The notes below the pieces were generated by a model that saw only the letters and a program-made list of their open reading frames with translations, ran no database searches and had not been told where the DNA came from. Shown one piece after another: positions 1 through 6,476 of a stretch of 7,871 bases of DNA. Each line of letters starts with the position of its first letter. The first letter of the stretch is position 1. Source of the DNA: Candidatus Hydrogenedentota bacterium (GTDB lineage Bacteria; Hydrogenedentota; Hydrogenedentia; Hydrogenedentales; SLHB01); NCBI GenBank assembly GCA_003552485.1, contig PUMX01000005.1:1-7871 (forward strand). The letters run 5' to 3'. The position numbers and the translations under genes were made by a program.

Positions 1-15
1 CCCTCCGTAACACTT

Positions 16-49
16 CGGGCGCTTCGTCCTTCCTCGGGCGGAGCGCCCG
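16..49. repeat. 8-bp perfect inverted repeat downstream of mazG
   Basis: CGGGCGCT at 16-23 pairs perfectly with AGCGCCCG at 42-49 across an 18-nt loop. An alternative, tighter hairpin pairs CGGGCG (35-40) with CGCCCG (44-49) around a 3-nt loop. It lies 31-64 nt beyond the mazG stop and could end or stabilise the transcript. No T-run follows in the direction of transcription, so it is not a standard intrinsic terminator. Equally it may be a copy of an extragenic palindromic repeat or a chance pairing in GC-rich DNA. The left edge of the window prevents further judgement. Confidence 0.35.
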
Positions 50-79
50 TCTTCCATGCGGCGGGGAATGGGAACACCG

Positions 80-505
80 TCACCCTTTCTCCTTGCGCGC
101 ACGCTTTTCCTGGGCTTTGATGCTGTTCCACACGCGCACGGCGTCTTGCGGACTGTCGGCGTTGTGTTCGCCAAAGACATGTCCGTGCCGACGCACCATC
201 TTCTCGTGGATGCCCTGTAGCGCATCGTTGAGCGAGAAGCGCCCTTGCTCCTCGGCGGCGGCAATGGCGGCGAAGACGCAGAAGAGCACGTCGCCGGCTT
301 CTTCGGCGGCGTGTTCGTCGTTGGCGTTGGCGAGCGCCTCGATAAACTCTTCGGCCTCGCCGATGGTGAAACGCGCGAATTCCGCGGCGCCTTGTTCACG
401 GTCCCACGGGCATCCGTTGGGGCCGCGCAGATAGCGCGCCAGCGCCATCACCGTTTGCAGCCATTCCTGCTCATTTTCGGGTTGCTTGCGCCAATGAGGA
501 TACAT
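80..505 (-). CDS. mazG: MazG-type nucleoside triphosphate pyrophosphohydrolase, single domain
   Basis: Predicted cytosolic enzyme that hydrolyses (d)NTPs to NMP plus pyrophosphate, a house-cleaning activity. With the ATG start the protein has 141 residues. The hallmark RGPNGCPWDREQ lies at about 27-38, the metal-binding helices at about 47-80 and the family tail MVRRHGHVFGE at about 103-113, followed by VWNSIKAQEK. The usual EExxE...ExxD signature reads G49-E50-A51-E52-E53 and E69-A70-G71-D72: the first Glu is Gly. By my alignment and recollection of E. coli MazG the likely Mg ligands (E50, E53, E69, D72) remain. The protein matches only the N-terminal half of two-domain E. coli MazG (about 260 aa) and ends in a basic tail, so it is a short family form. 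ATG 505 is preferred to TTG 562 because GGAG sits 7 nt upstream and the added 19 residues look unlike the family. It lies 154 nt after the response regulator, on the same strand. Family assignment is secure; the exact substrate is not. Confidence 0.9.
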   Translation of the reverse strand: MYPHWRKQPENEQEWLQTVMALARYLRGPNGCPWDREQGAAEFARFTIGEAEEFIEALANANDEHAAEEAGDVLFCVFAAIAAAEEQGRFSLNDALQGIHEKMVRRHGHVFGEHNADSPQDAVRVWNSIKAQEKRARKEKG

Positions 506-659
506 GCAGCCGCTCCGTTTCTTTGGGGACGGGGCGCAGAAGCCGTGTCCAGCTTTTGACAACGTCCCGCCATACGCTTGTGTGAACCGAAAGGGATCTC
601 AGTGGATTCAGGGAGACCAGTCCCGCCCTGTGGACCGCTTGGGACGCCGGGCCATCGAA
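506..659. other. Intergenic gap between response regulator and mazG
   Basis: This 154-nt stretch holds the mazG ribosome binding site. I see no convincing -35/-10 pair, no sigma-54 type GG-N10-GC element and no hairpin followed by a T-run. A weak GTCCC/GGGAC inverted pair follows the regulator stop. Whether mazG has its own promoter cannot be decided from the sequence. Confidence 0.5.
513..516 (-). promoter_or_regulatory. Ribosome binding site for mazG
   Basis: GGAG on the minus strand, 7 nt before the ATG at 505. It decides the start: the upstream TTG at 562 has only a weak G-rich stretch in front of it. Confidence 0.6.
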
Positions 660-2066
660 TTATGCCTGACGCCAGCGGGGCGCGTCCTCTTCCCCGGCTT
701 CCGGCTGGGCGGGAATATTGAGCTGATCCATCTTATATTTGAGGATGCGCCGCGTGGTGCCCAAGAGTTCGGCGGCGCGTGATTGCACGTGATTGCTGCG
801 TTCGAGGGCGCGCATGATCAACTGCGCTTCGAGCCGGTCGCGCGCCTCGTCAAGCGGCAGCCCCTCGAAGGCGTGTTCGTCTTCAAGCCTGGCGGGCGCG
901 GGTTCATCGGGGAGCACATGTTGGAGATGCTCGGGTTCGATGACGGTTTCCCCGCGATTCATGATCAGGATGCGCTGCACTATGTTCTCGAGTTCGCGAA
1001 TATTGCCGGGCCAGTGATAGGCGGCGAGCCGGTTCAACGCGCCCTGGCTGAGTTCTCTTGCCGCCGCGTTCACCTGCGGGGCGTACATCGCCGTGAAGTG
1101 GTTGGCGAGCGCCGGAATGTCTTCGCGGCGCTGGCGCAGCGGCGGCATCTCGATGGGAATCACGTTGATGCGATAGAACAAGTCTTCGCGGAACGCGCCG
1201 CCGTGGACGGACGCCTTGATGTCGCGGTTGGTGGCGCATATAAAGCGCACATCGACCTCGACTGATTTCGAGCTGCCGACGGGATAGAAGCATCCATCCT
1301 GAAGCACCCGCAGCAGTTTCGATTGCGCGTCGAGCGGCATTTCGCCGATTTCGTCGAGGAACACGGCGCCGCCGTCAGCCACCTGAATCTTGCCGTGGCG
1401 CCGGTCCGTGGCGCCGGTGAACGCGCCGCGCTCATGCCCGAACAGCTCGCTCTCCACCAGTTGTTCCGGTATCGCGCAGCAGGAGACGTGCACGAAGGGT
1501 CCACCGGCGCGCGCGCCCGCGGAATGAATGGCGCGGGCCAGCACGTCCTTGCCGGTCCCGCTTTCGCCGGTAATCAGCACCGTGGATTCGACGGCGGCCG
1601 CCTCTCTGGCAAGCGCGAGCGTGCGCTGCAAGGCGGGACTGCTCCCAATGATCGAGTCGAAACCGCGTGATTCGCCACTGCGCAGCAGGCTCAGCTCCTG
1701 ACGCGCGCGTTCTTCTTCGAGCGTGCGTCCGATGAGCAGGGAAAGCTCATCGACGTCGAAGGGTTTGATGAGATAGTCGCGCGCCCCCTGTTTCATGGCT
1801 TCCACAGCCACGGAGACCGAGTTCATGGCCGTGACGACGATGATGGGGGCCTCGACCTCGCGCTCCTTCGCCGCTTCGAGAAACTCGAGGCCGTTCATGC
1901 CGGGCATCATATGGTCTAGAATGATGAGGTCCACGTGATGCTTCTCGAGCATGTCGAGGCCCGCCTTGCCGCCATCCGCCAACAGAACGCGGTAGGTCTT
2001 TGACAGCACGAGGCGATAGGTCTCACGGATACTCGGTTCATCATCTATGGCTAGAATGGTGTGCAT
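660..2066 (-). CDS. NtrC-family sigma-54-dependent response regulator
   Basis: Output protein of the cluster: a 468-residue DNA-binding activator of sigma-54 RNA polymerase. The receiver (about 1-118) has the acidic pair D8/D9, phospho-acceptor D51, T79 and K101, all canonical. The AAA+ domain (about 137-365) shows Walker A GESGTGKD (167-174), the sigma-54 contact loop GAFTGA (214-219), Walker B FLDE (D238, E239) and the FREDLFYR segment around 292-299. A Fis-type helix-turn-helix occupies about 417-451 (SRAAELLGTTRR), followed by a short acidic and basic tail. Every catalytic motif is intact, so it should be functional. ATG 2066 is chosen over the in-frame TTG at 2099 because GGGAG lies 6 nt upstream and the receiver begins immediately (MHTILAIDDE). 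The start overlaps the 3' end of the upstream kinase-like gene by 26 nt, suggesting translational coupling. The membrane kinase of the same cluster is the likely phosphate donor; target promoters are not visible here. It resembles AtoC/NtrC/ZraR generally, with no specific name justified. Confidence 0.95.
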   Translation of the reverse strand: MHTILAIDDEPSIRETYRLVLSKTYRVLLADGGKAGLDMLEKHHVDLIILDHMMPGMNGLEFLEAAKEREVEAPIIVVTAMNSVSVAVEAMKQGARDYLIKPFDVDELSLLIGRTLEEERARQELSLLRSGESRGFDSIIGSSPALQRTLALAREAAAVESTVLITGESGTGKDVLARAIHSAGARAGGPFVHVSCCAIPEQLVESELFGHERGAFTGATDRRHGKIQVADGGAVFLDEIGEMPLDAQSKLLRVLQDGCFYPVGSSKSVEVDVRFICATNRDIKASVHGGAFREDLFYRINVIPIEMPPLRQRREDIPALANHFTAMYAPQVNAAARELSQGALNRLAAYHWPGNIRELENIVQRILIMNRGETVIEPEHLQHVLPDEPAPARLEDEHAFEGLPLDEARDRLEAQLIMRALERSNHVQSRAAELLGTTRRILKYKMDQLNIPAQPEAGEEDAPRWRQA

Positions 2067-3966
2067 AGACGGCTCCCGCAGCCGGTAATCGTATAACAAA
2101 GGCGCCGCCGCCCTTGGTCGACGGCATCAGGGCCAGCTCGCCTCCGTGCTGACGCACGATTCGGTGCGCCATGGTCAGGCCCAGTCCCATGCCCTGCTCC
2201 CTTGTGCTGAAGAATGGCGTAAATATGTGAGGCGCGTCTTGTTCGGCGATGCCCGGGCCGGTGTCTTCCACGGTAATGGCGCATTGCCCGTCATCATGCG
2301 TTGTGCGCACGACGATTTCGCCCCCGTCGGGCATGGCCTCCATAGCGTTCTCGATGACGTTGTGCAATGCTTGCGCCAGACGGCCCGAATCCAACTCGAC
2401 GTTGGGCATGGCCGGATCCAACTCGACATCCATTTCGATCCTTCGCGCCCGCAAATCCGGCCTGAGTGATTCCATGACGTTTTGGACGGTCTCGTTCAAG
2501 CTGCCCGGTTCGAGAGTTAACCGGGGCTTATTGGCGAACTCGAATAGATTCTCGACCACCTCGTTGATGCGGCCAATCTCTCGTTGCACCACCTCACTAA
2601 AGCCGTCGCGAAAGTCGGGCGACTCGTATTTGCGCGGCAGCAGTTGCGCATACGTGTTGATAGCGACCATCGGATTCTTGATTTCCTGCGCGACTCTCGA
2701 CGCGAGATACTGCCAAAATGGACTATATTCCACGTCCTCTTCAGCGGCTTGCTCTTTCTCCTTCGGCAGCTTGGAGAACATGACCACGGCGCCTTCAGGC
2801 CCCAGCGGCGTAACGCTCAGCCCGAGCGTCGCATTGATTGCCGGATCGCGCACCTGTTGGCGCAGCCTCGGTTTGCCATCGTTCAATGTGCGCAGCACCA
2901 CGTCGGCAAAAGCCGAACCGAGCTTCTGCACGCTGCGGCCCACGATCTCGGCTTGCCGCACTTGCAACAGCCGCTCGGCGTTCTGGTTCATGAGGGTTAC
3001 GGTCTTGTCACGGCCCACAGTGACCACGCCCGCGCTTACATTGGCCAGAATCGTGTCCAGGCGCGATTGCTGGCGGGCGACGTCGTTGTAGAGTTGAGCA
3101 TTCTCGAGGGCAATCGAGGCATATCGGGCGAGCGCGGTCAGCAGCTCGCGCTCCTCCTGACTGTAGTCATGCCCGGTCGCTTTCTCGCCCAGCACGATGG
3201 CGCCGCGCACGCGGCCGTCGCAGATCAGCGGCGCGGCCATACGCCCACCAAGCACTTGCAGCTCGCGGGCGGCCTGAAAGCCGTTCGGCAATCGGTGGCG
3301 CTCGATGAGGCAGCGGTGCTCTTCGAACCACCGCATCATGCCCTCGGTAAGGTCGAAGCGCACCGTTTGCCCGACGGCCGGCAGCAAACCCTGACTGGCG
3401 GCCACGGTCGCATAGCCTCCGGATTCCAACAGCACGGCGCCGCGCACGGCGTCAAACACATCGATCAGACAGTCCATGAGGCTTTCGCTGATGCGATCGG
3501 GGTCTCGAATATGGCTGGCGGTCCGTTGTATCCATCGCAGCGCCGTCTGGTGTTGACTCAGACTCGTGGCGGACACGCCAACCGGCGCTTCGGTCGCCGG
3601 GGCGCGGCTCACGCTCCCGTTGGGAAGCACTTCTTCTATCGTTTCCAATAACTGGTCGCAGGAATACGGTTTGGGCAGGCACTTTCGGGCGCCTGCGATA
3701 GTGAAATTGGCAATGGCGCCGCTATCGCCGGTAGCGCTCAGCACAATAATGGGCATATCGGGCGCGGCTTCCTGCAATCGGCGCAGGGCCGTCATGCCGA
3801 GGCGGGGCGTGTCGTCCACCACCGCCACGTCCGCTTCAATCGATATGAGCCGGCGCACCGCTTCATCGACAGCGCCCTCGAAAAGCATCAGATCGGTGCT
3901 CGGCAAGGCGGCGCGCAACGACTCGCGCAAACCATGATCTTCAGCTACCACCAAGACAACGTTCAT
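2041..3966 (-). CDS. Soluble REC-GAF-PAS histidine kinase homologue lacking the phospho-acceptor His
   Basis: A 641-residue signalling protein with no membrane segments. Domain order: receiver (about 1-115; acidic pair E9/D10, acceptor D51, S77, K99), linker with a helix (about 135-155), GAF (about 155-295), coiled-coil/PAS (about 296-400), HisKA-like dimerisation helices (about 415-480), HATPase (about 490-630). The ATPase boxes look intact: N540 in HNVIENAMEAM, D568 in EDTGPGI and GMGLGL at 592-597. The H-box reads RVAQEIKNPMVAI, with Q427 (codon CAG) where the autophosphorylated histidine should be. E428 and N431, at the positions used in HisKA phosphatase chemistry, are kept. It is therefore unlikely to autophosphorylate in the usual way; a phosphatase, heterodimer partner or phosphate-sink role is inference. 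The start ATG overlaps the preceding kinase stop (ATGA, 3963-3966), with GAGGG 9 nt upstream; the end overlaps the response regulator by 26 nt. The dimerisation region resembles that of the neighbouring kinase, suggesting duplication. Domain calls are secure; biochemical role is open. Confidence 0.93.
   Translation of the reverse strand: MNVVLVVAEDHGLRESLRAALPSTDLMLFEGAVDEAVRRLISIEADVAVVDDTPRLGMTALRRLQEAAPDMPIIVLSATGDSGAIANFTIAGARKCLPKPYSCDQLLETIEEVLPNGSVSRAPATEAPVGVSATSLSQHQTALRWIQRTASHIRDPDRISESLMDCLIDVFDAVRGAVLLESGGYATVAASQGLLPAVGQTVRFDLTEGMMRWFEEHRCLIERHRLPNGFQAARELQVLGGRMAAPLICDGRVRGAIVLGEKATGHDYSQEERELLTALARYASIALENAQLYNDVARQQSRLDTILANVSAGVVTVGRDKTVTLMNQNAERLLQVRQAEIVGRSVQKLGSAFADVVLRTLNDGKPRLRQQVRDPAINATLGLSVTPLGPEGAVVMFSKLPKEKEQAAEEDVEYSPFWQYLASRVAQEIKNPMVAINTYAQLLPRKYESPDFRDGFSEVVQREIGRINEVVENLFEFANKPRLTLEPGSLNETVQNVMESLRPDLRARRIEMDVELDPAMPNVELDSGRLAQALHNVIENAMEAMPDGGEIVVRTTHDDGQCAITVEDTGPGIAEQDAPHIFTPFFSTREQGMGLGLTMAHRIVRQHGGELALMPSTKGGGAFVIRLPAAGAVYAHHSSHR
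2073..2077 (-). promoter_or_regulatory. Ribosome binding site for the response regulator
   Basis: GGGAG on the minus strand, 6 nt before the ATG at 2066 and inside the coding region of the upstream kinase-like gene. It supports the internal ATG over the TTG at 2099. Confidence 0.6.
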
Positions 3967-6473
3967 TGTGAATTACCCTCAGCGGAGACCGTCGTGCTGA
4001 CCAAGGGCAACCGGACGCTAAACGCGGTTCCCTCGCCCGGCCAGCTTTCGACGTCGATGTCGCCATTGTGTTCCGTCAGGATGCCGTGCACCACGGCTAG
4101 GCCCAACCCACTCCCGTTTTCTTTGCTTGTATAGAAGGGCGCGAATACCACGTCGAGGCGGTCCGCATCAATGCCGCAGCCGGTATCCGCAATGCGCACA
4201 ACAACACAGTCCACCTCGAGGTAGGCGCTTACCCCGGAATGCCGGGGGTACATCCGCCCATGATCCACGCTGATCCGCAGCACACCGCCCTCACACGGTA
4301 TCATGGCGTCGATGGCGTTTAAAGCGAGATTAAGAAATACTTGGTGAAGCTGTTGTTCGTCGCCAAAGACGGTCACTTCCCCGGTAGAGAAATCCGTTTC
4401 AACGCGGATACGGTGTTTCACGATCTGGTTCTCGACCAGGGCCAGCACCTTCTCGATGATCGTGCGGATATCGTGATAAGCAAAATCGGTCGGACGGGGC
4501 CGGGCAAAGTCGAGCAGCCGCGAAACAATGGAGTCTATGCGGTCCACCTCTTGAGGCACGAGGTCGCTGAAGGTGGTGCGAAAATCCGTGTCATTATACC
4601 GATCGACAAGCAGTTGGCTCAGGGATTTGATCGAGACCAGCGGGTTCTTTATCTCGTGCGCCATACCGGCGGCGAGCACGCCCAGCGACGATAACCGATC
4701 CGCCCGTTTCACATTCTGCTCGAGGCGCTTGACTTGGGTGAGATCGTAAATCATGACCATCGCCCCCAACGGGGTATCGTCAGTCGCCACCAACGAGGAT
4801 GTTGACATGACCACATGGAAGTGCTGCCCGTCGGGACGCGTCAGCAACGTTTCAAAATCCCGCACGGCGCGGCGCTCTTGCAGCGTCTGTTTCAGCACGT
4901 CGCGCACTTGGCCGGGCAGACTGTCTATGCTCGTCCCCCATTCGACGGGGCCGATCAACTCGACAGCGCCCTGATTCACCGTCGAGATCAGCCCCGTGGT
5001 GTCCACCGCGATGACCCCGCCGCGCATGTTACTCAGAATCCGTGCGCGGTGCATATTCGCCTCTTCCAATTTGCGGTACAGGCGGCCGTTCTCGATGGCC
5101 GTGGCCAAGTGGCCCGCCGCCGCTACGAATAAGGCGAGATCCTCGGCGGAGTACACATCACGCGAGGTCTTGGGGCCAAGAAGCAGCATGCCAATCAGGC
5201 CCGAGGAAGTAGCGAGAGGCAAGCAGAGCTCTGCTTGAAGCTCTTCCAATTGGTCGCGCAGTTCCGTCTGCGCCCGTGACGGGGGCGCGTGCCCAAGTTG
5301 CTCGCGAATAATGGGCTCGCCGTGTGTGCGCAGGTGATTGACCAACACGCTGAAGTTCTGCAGCCGTTCCTTGGTTTCCCCGGGCTCACTCGAATACTCG
5401 GTTATCAAGTGCGCGGGTTCTTTTTCGTCGAGCAGGAGCACACGGAAACTGGTGACTCCTATCGTATCGCGCACATCGTCGCTGATTTTCGCCAGCAGCT
5501 CGTCGAGATTGGCGAGTTGCCCGGCGTTCTGACTGATCCGGCGCAGCAGCGCGTGGGTGTCATAGCGGCGTTTCACCACAAAACGGTCCAAGAGGAGTTG
5601 CACGCGCTCCTTTATGGGTTGCAAAACGAGAGCAATTATGACGGCGGCCATCACCGTAGGCAAAATATTCTCGGCCCGGCCGCCCTCACTGACGACAAGA
5701 TGCACCAACGCCACGGCGCCAAAGAACGTGATAACCACGAAGGCGGTCAGGAACGTATACAGCGCCGTACGCGAAATGATTACCCAGACATCCAGCAATT
5801 GGTATCGGACCATCGCATACGCGAAGATGATCACCATAATGAGCGTGAATAGCGGCCCATAGGCTTCGAGATGATGGACGCCAAGCACGGGCGCGAGCAC
5901 ATTGGTGGCGATGGCGAGAAGCATTGACACGAAAATGCCTAGGATAACGTGCTCGACCTGACGGCGCTCGATTCCCTGCGCAGTGGCGCGCTTGCGGAAC
6001 AAGTTGATGAAGGCCAATAGCGCCGCCACGCCCACACACACGCCGAACACGGGAAATAGCGGCCCATAGGTTACCAGCGGCGGACGGCCAGGAAACACCT
6101 CTATAGATTCAATGTGCCAGGGTGTAAACAACGTACCGGCGGCCAGGAGCGCTCCCGCCGCATAAAGGAATCCCTGAATCGCGCGCAATCCCTGAAAACG
6201 TCCGGAGGGAAACACGCAGATGAAGTGATGGAACGTGGCGGGCAGGAAGGCGGCCACCACAAAGGTGGCTGTCACCCAGAAGCGGGCGGCCTCTTCGGTC
6301 GAACTCTGAATGATGAACGCCACGCCGCCAGTCCATAGCATAAGATTGACACTGACCACGGCAAAGGCGCGATTCGTAGGATTCGCGGGATCGCGATAAA
6401 ATACAAGGCCCCCTAACCCGAAACAGGCGGCTGCGCAAATCGCCATGAGCACCGTGAGCCATGTTGTATCCAT
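3963..6473 (-). CDS. Membrane histidine kinase with 7TM-type sensor, GAF and PAS domains
   Basis: An 836-residue sensor kinase, probably in the inner membrane. About nine hydrophobic helices occupy the N-terminus (roughly 5-26, 37-57, 65-88, 98-117, 134-158, 174-198, 206-228, 235-260, 268-286). The first seven resemble the HisKA_7TM type of sensor module, including the YGPLFPVF and YAMVRYQLLDV segments. A linker (PIKERVQLLLDRFVVKRRYD, 286-305) leads to a GAF domain (about 315-465) and PAS (about 472-580). The HisKA H-box LAAGMAHEIKNPLVSI carries the phospho-acceptor H606. The HATPase has N719 in LNLALNAIDAM, D763 in ADTGCGI and GSGLGL (787-792). All kinase motifs are intact. It starts 3 nt after the ketosynthase stop with a weak ribosome site, and its stop overlaps the next gene's start as ATGA, so it is in the same operon. 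The likely partner is the NtrC-type regulator two genes downstream. The ligand is unknown; the sensor module could read a membrane or periplasmic cue. The overall form recalls PrsK-like kinases of exosortase systems, but nothing else of such a system is present. Confidence 0.95.
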   Translation of the reverse strand: MDTTWLTVLMAICAAACFGLGGLVFYRDPANPTNRAFAVVSVNLMLWTGGVAFIIQSSTEEAARFWVTATFVVAAFLPATFHHFICVFPSGRFQGLRAIQGFLYAAGALLAAGTLFTPWHIESIEVFPGRPPLVTYGPLFPVFGVCVGVAALLAFINLFRKRATAQGIERRQVEHVILGIFVSMLLAIATNVLAPVLGVHHLEAYGPLFTLIMVIIFAYAMVRYQLLDVWVIISRTALYTFLTAFVVITFFGAVALVHLVVSEGGRAENILPTVMAAVIIALVLQPIKERVQLLLDRFVVKRRYDTHALLRRISQNAGQLANLDELLAKISDDVRDTIGVTSFRVLLLDEKEPAHLITEYSSEPGETKERLQNFSVLVNHLRTHGEPIIREQLGHAPPSRAQTELRDQLEELQAELCLPLATSSGLIGMLLLGPKTSRDVYSAEDLALFVAAAGHLATAIENGRLYRKLEEANMHRARILSNMRGGVIAVDTTGLISTVNQGAVELIGPVEWGTSIDSLPGQVRDVLKQTLQERRAVRDFETLLTRPDGQHFHVVMSTSSLVATDDTPLGAMVMIYDLTQVKRLEQNVKRADRLSSLGVLAAGMAHEIKNPLVSIKSLSQLLVDRYNDTDFRTTFSDLVPQEVDRIDSIVSRLLDFARPRPTDFAYHDIRTIIEKVLALVENQIVKHRIRVETDFSTGEVTVFGDEQQLHQVFLNLALNAIDAMIPCEGGVLRISVDHGRMYPRHSGVSAYLEVDCVVVRIADTGCGIDADRLDVVFAPFYTSKENGSGLGLAVVHGILTEHNGDIDVESWPGEGTAFSVRLPLVSTTVSAEGNSQ

Positions 6474-6476
6474 GCG

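Noticed and set aside
506..562. N-terminal extension of mazG from TTG 562
   Set aside because: The 19 added residues do not resemble MazG, the start is TTG with poor ribosome site, and ATG 505 has GGAG at good spacing.
506..659. Sigma-54 promoter or intrinsic terminator between regulator and mazG
   Set aside because: No GG-N10-GC element with the usual flanks and no hairpin followed by a T-run could be found by eye.
2067..2099. N-terminal extension of the response regulator from TTG 2099
   Set aside because: The receiver fold begins directly at the ATG at 2066, which has GGGAG 6 nt upstream.
2249..3091. 280-codon plus-strand open frame
   Set aside because: Also antisense to the same kinase homologue; a Ser/Thr/Arg-rich translation without domain motifs is typical of a shadow frame.
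2584..3651. 355-codon open frame on the plus strand opposite the soluble kinase homologue
   Set aside because: It lies wholly antisense to a gene with clear receiver, GAF and ATPase motifs, and its product is low-complexity and His/Gln/Arg-rich with no recognisable domain. Long antisense frames are expected in GC-rich coding DNA.
5289..5852. 187-codon plus-strand open frame
   Set aside because: Antisense to the membrane and GAF portion of the large kinase; no recognisable motif.
660..6473. PrsK/PrsR-type kinase and regulator pair of an exosortase (PEP-CTERM) system
   Set aside because: The membrane kinase has a loosely similar layout, but the regulator receiver is of ordinary NtrC type and no exosortase or PEP-CTERM protein is present.
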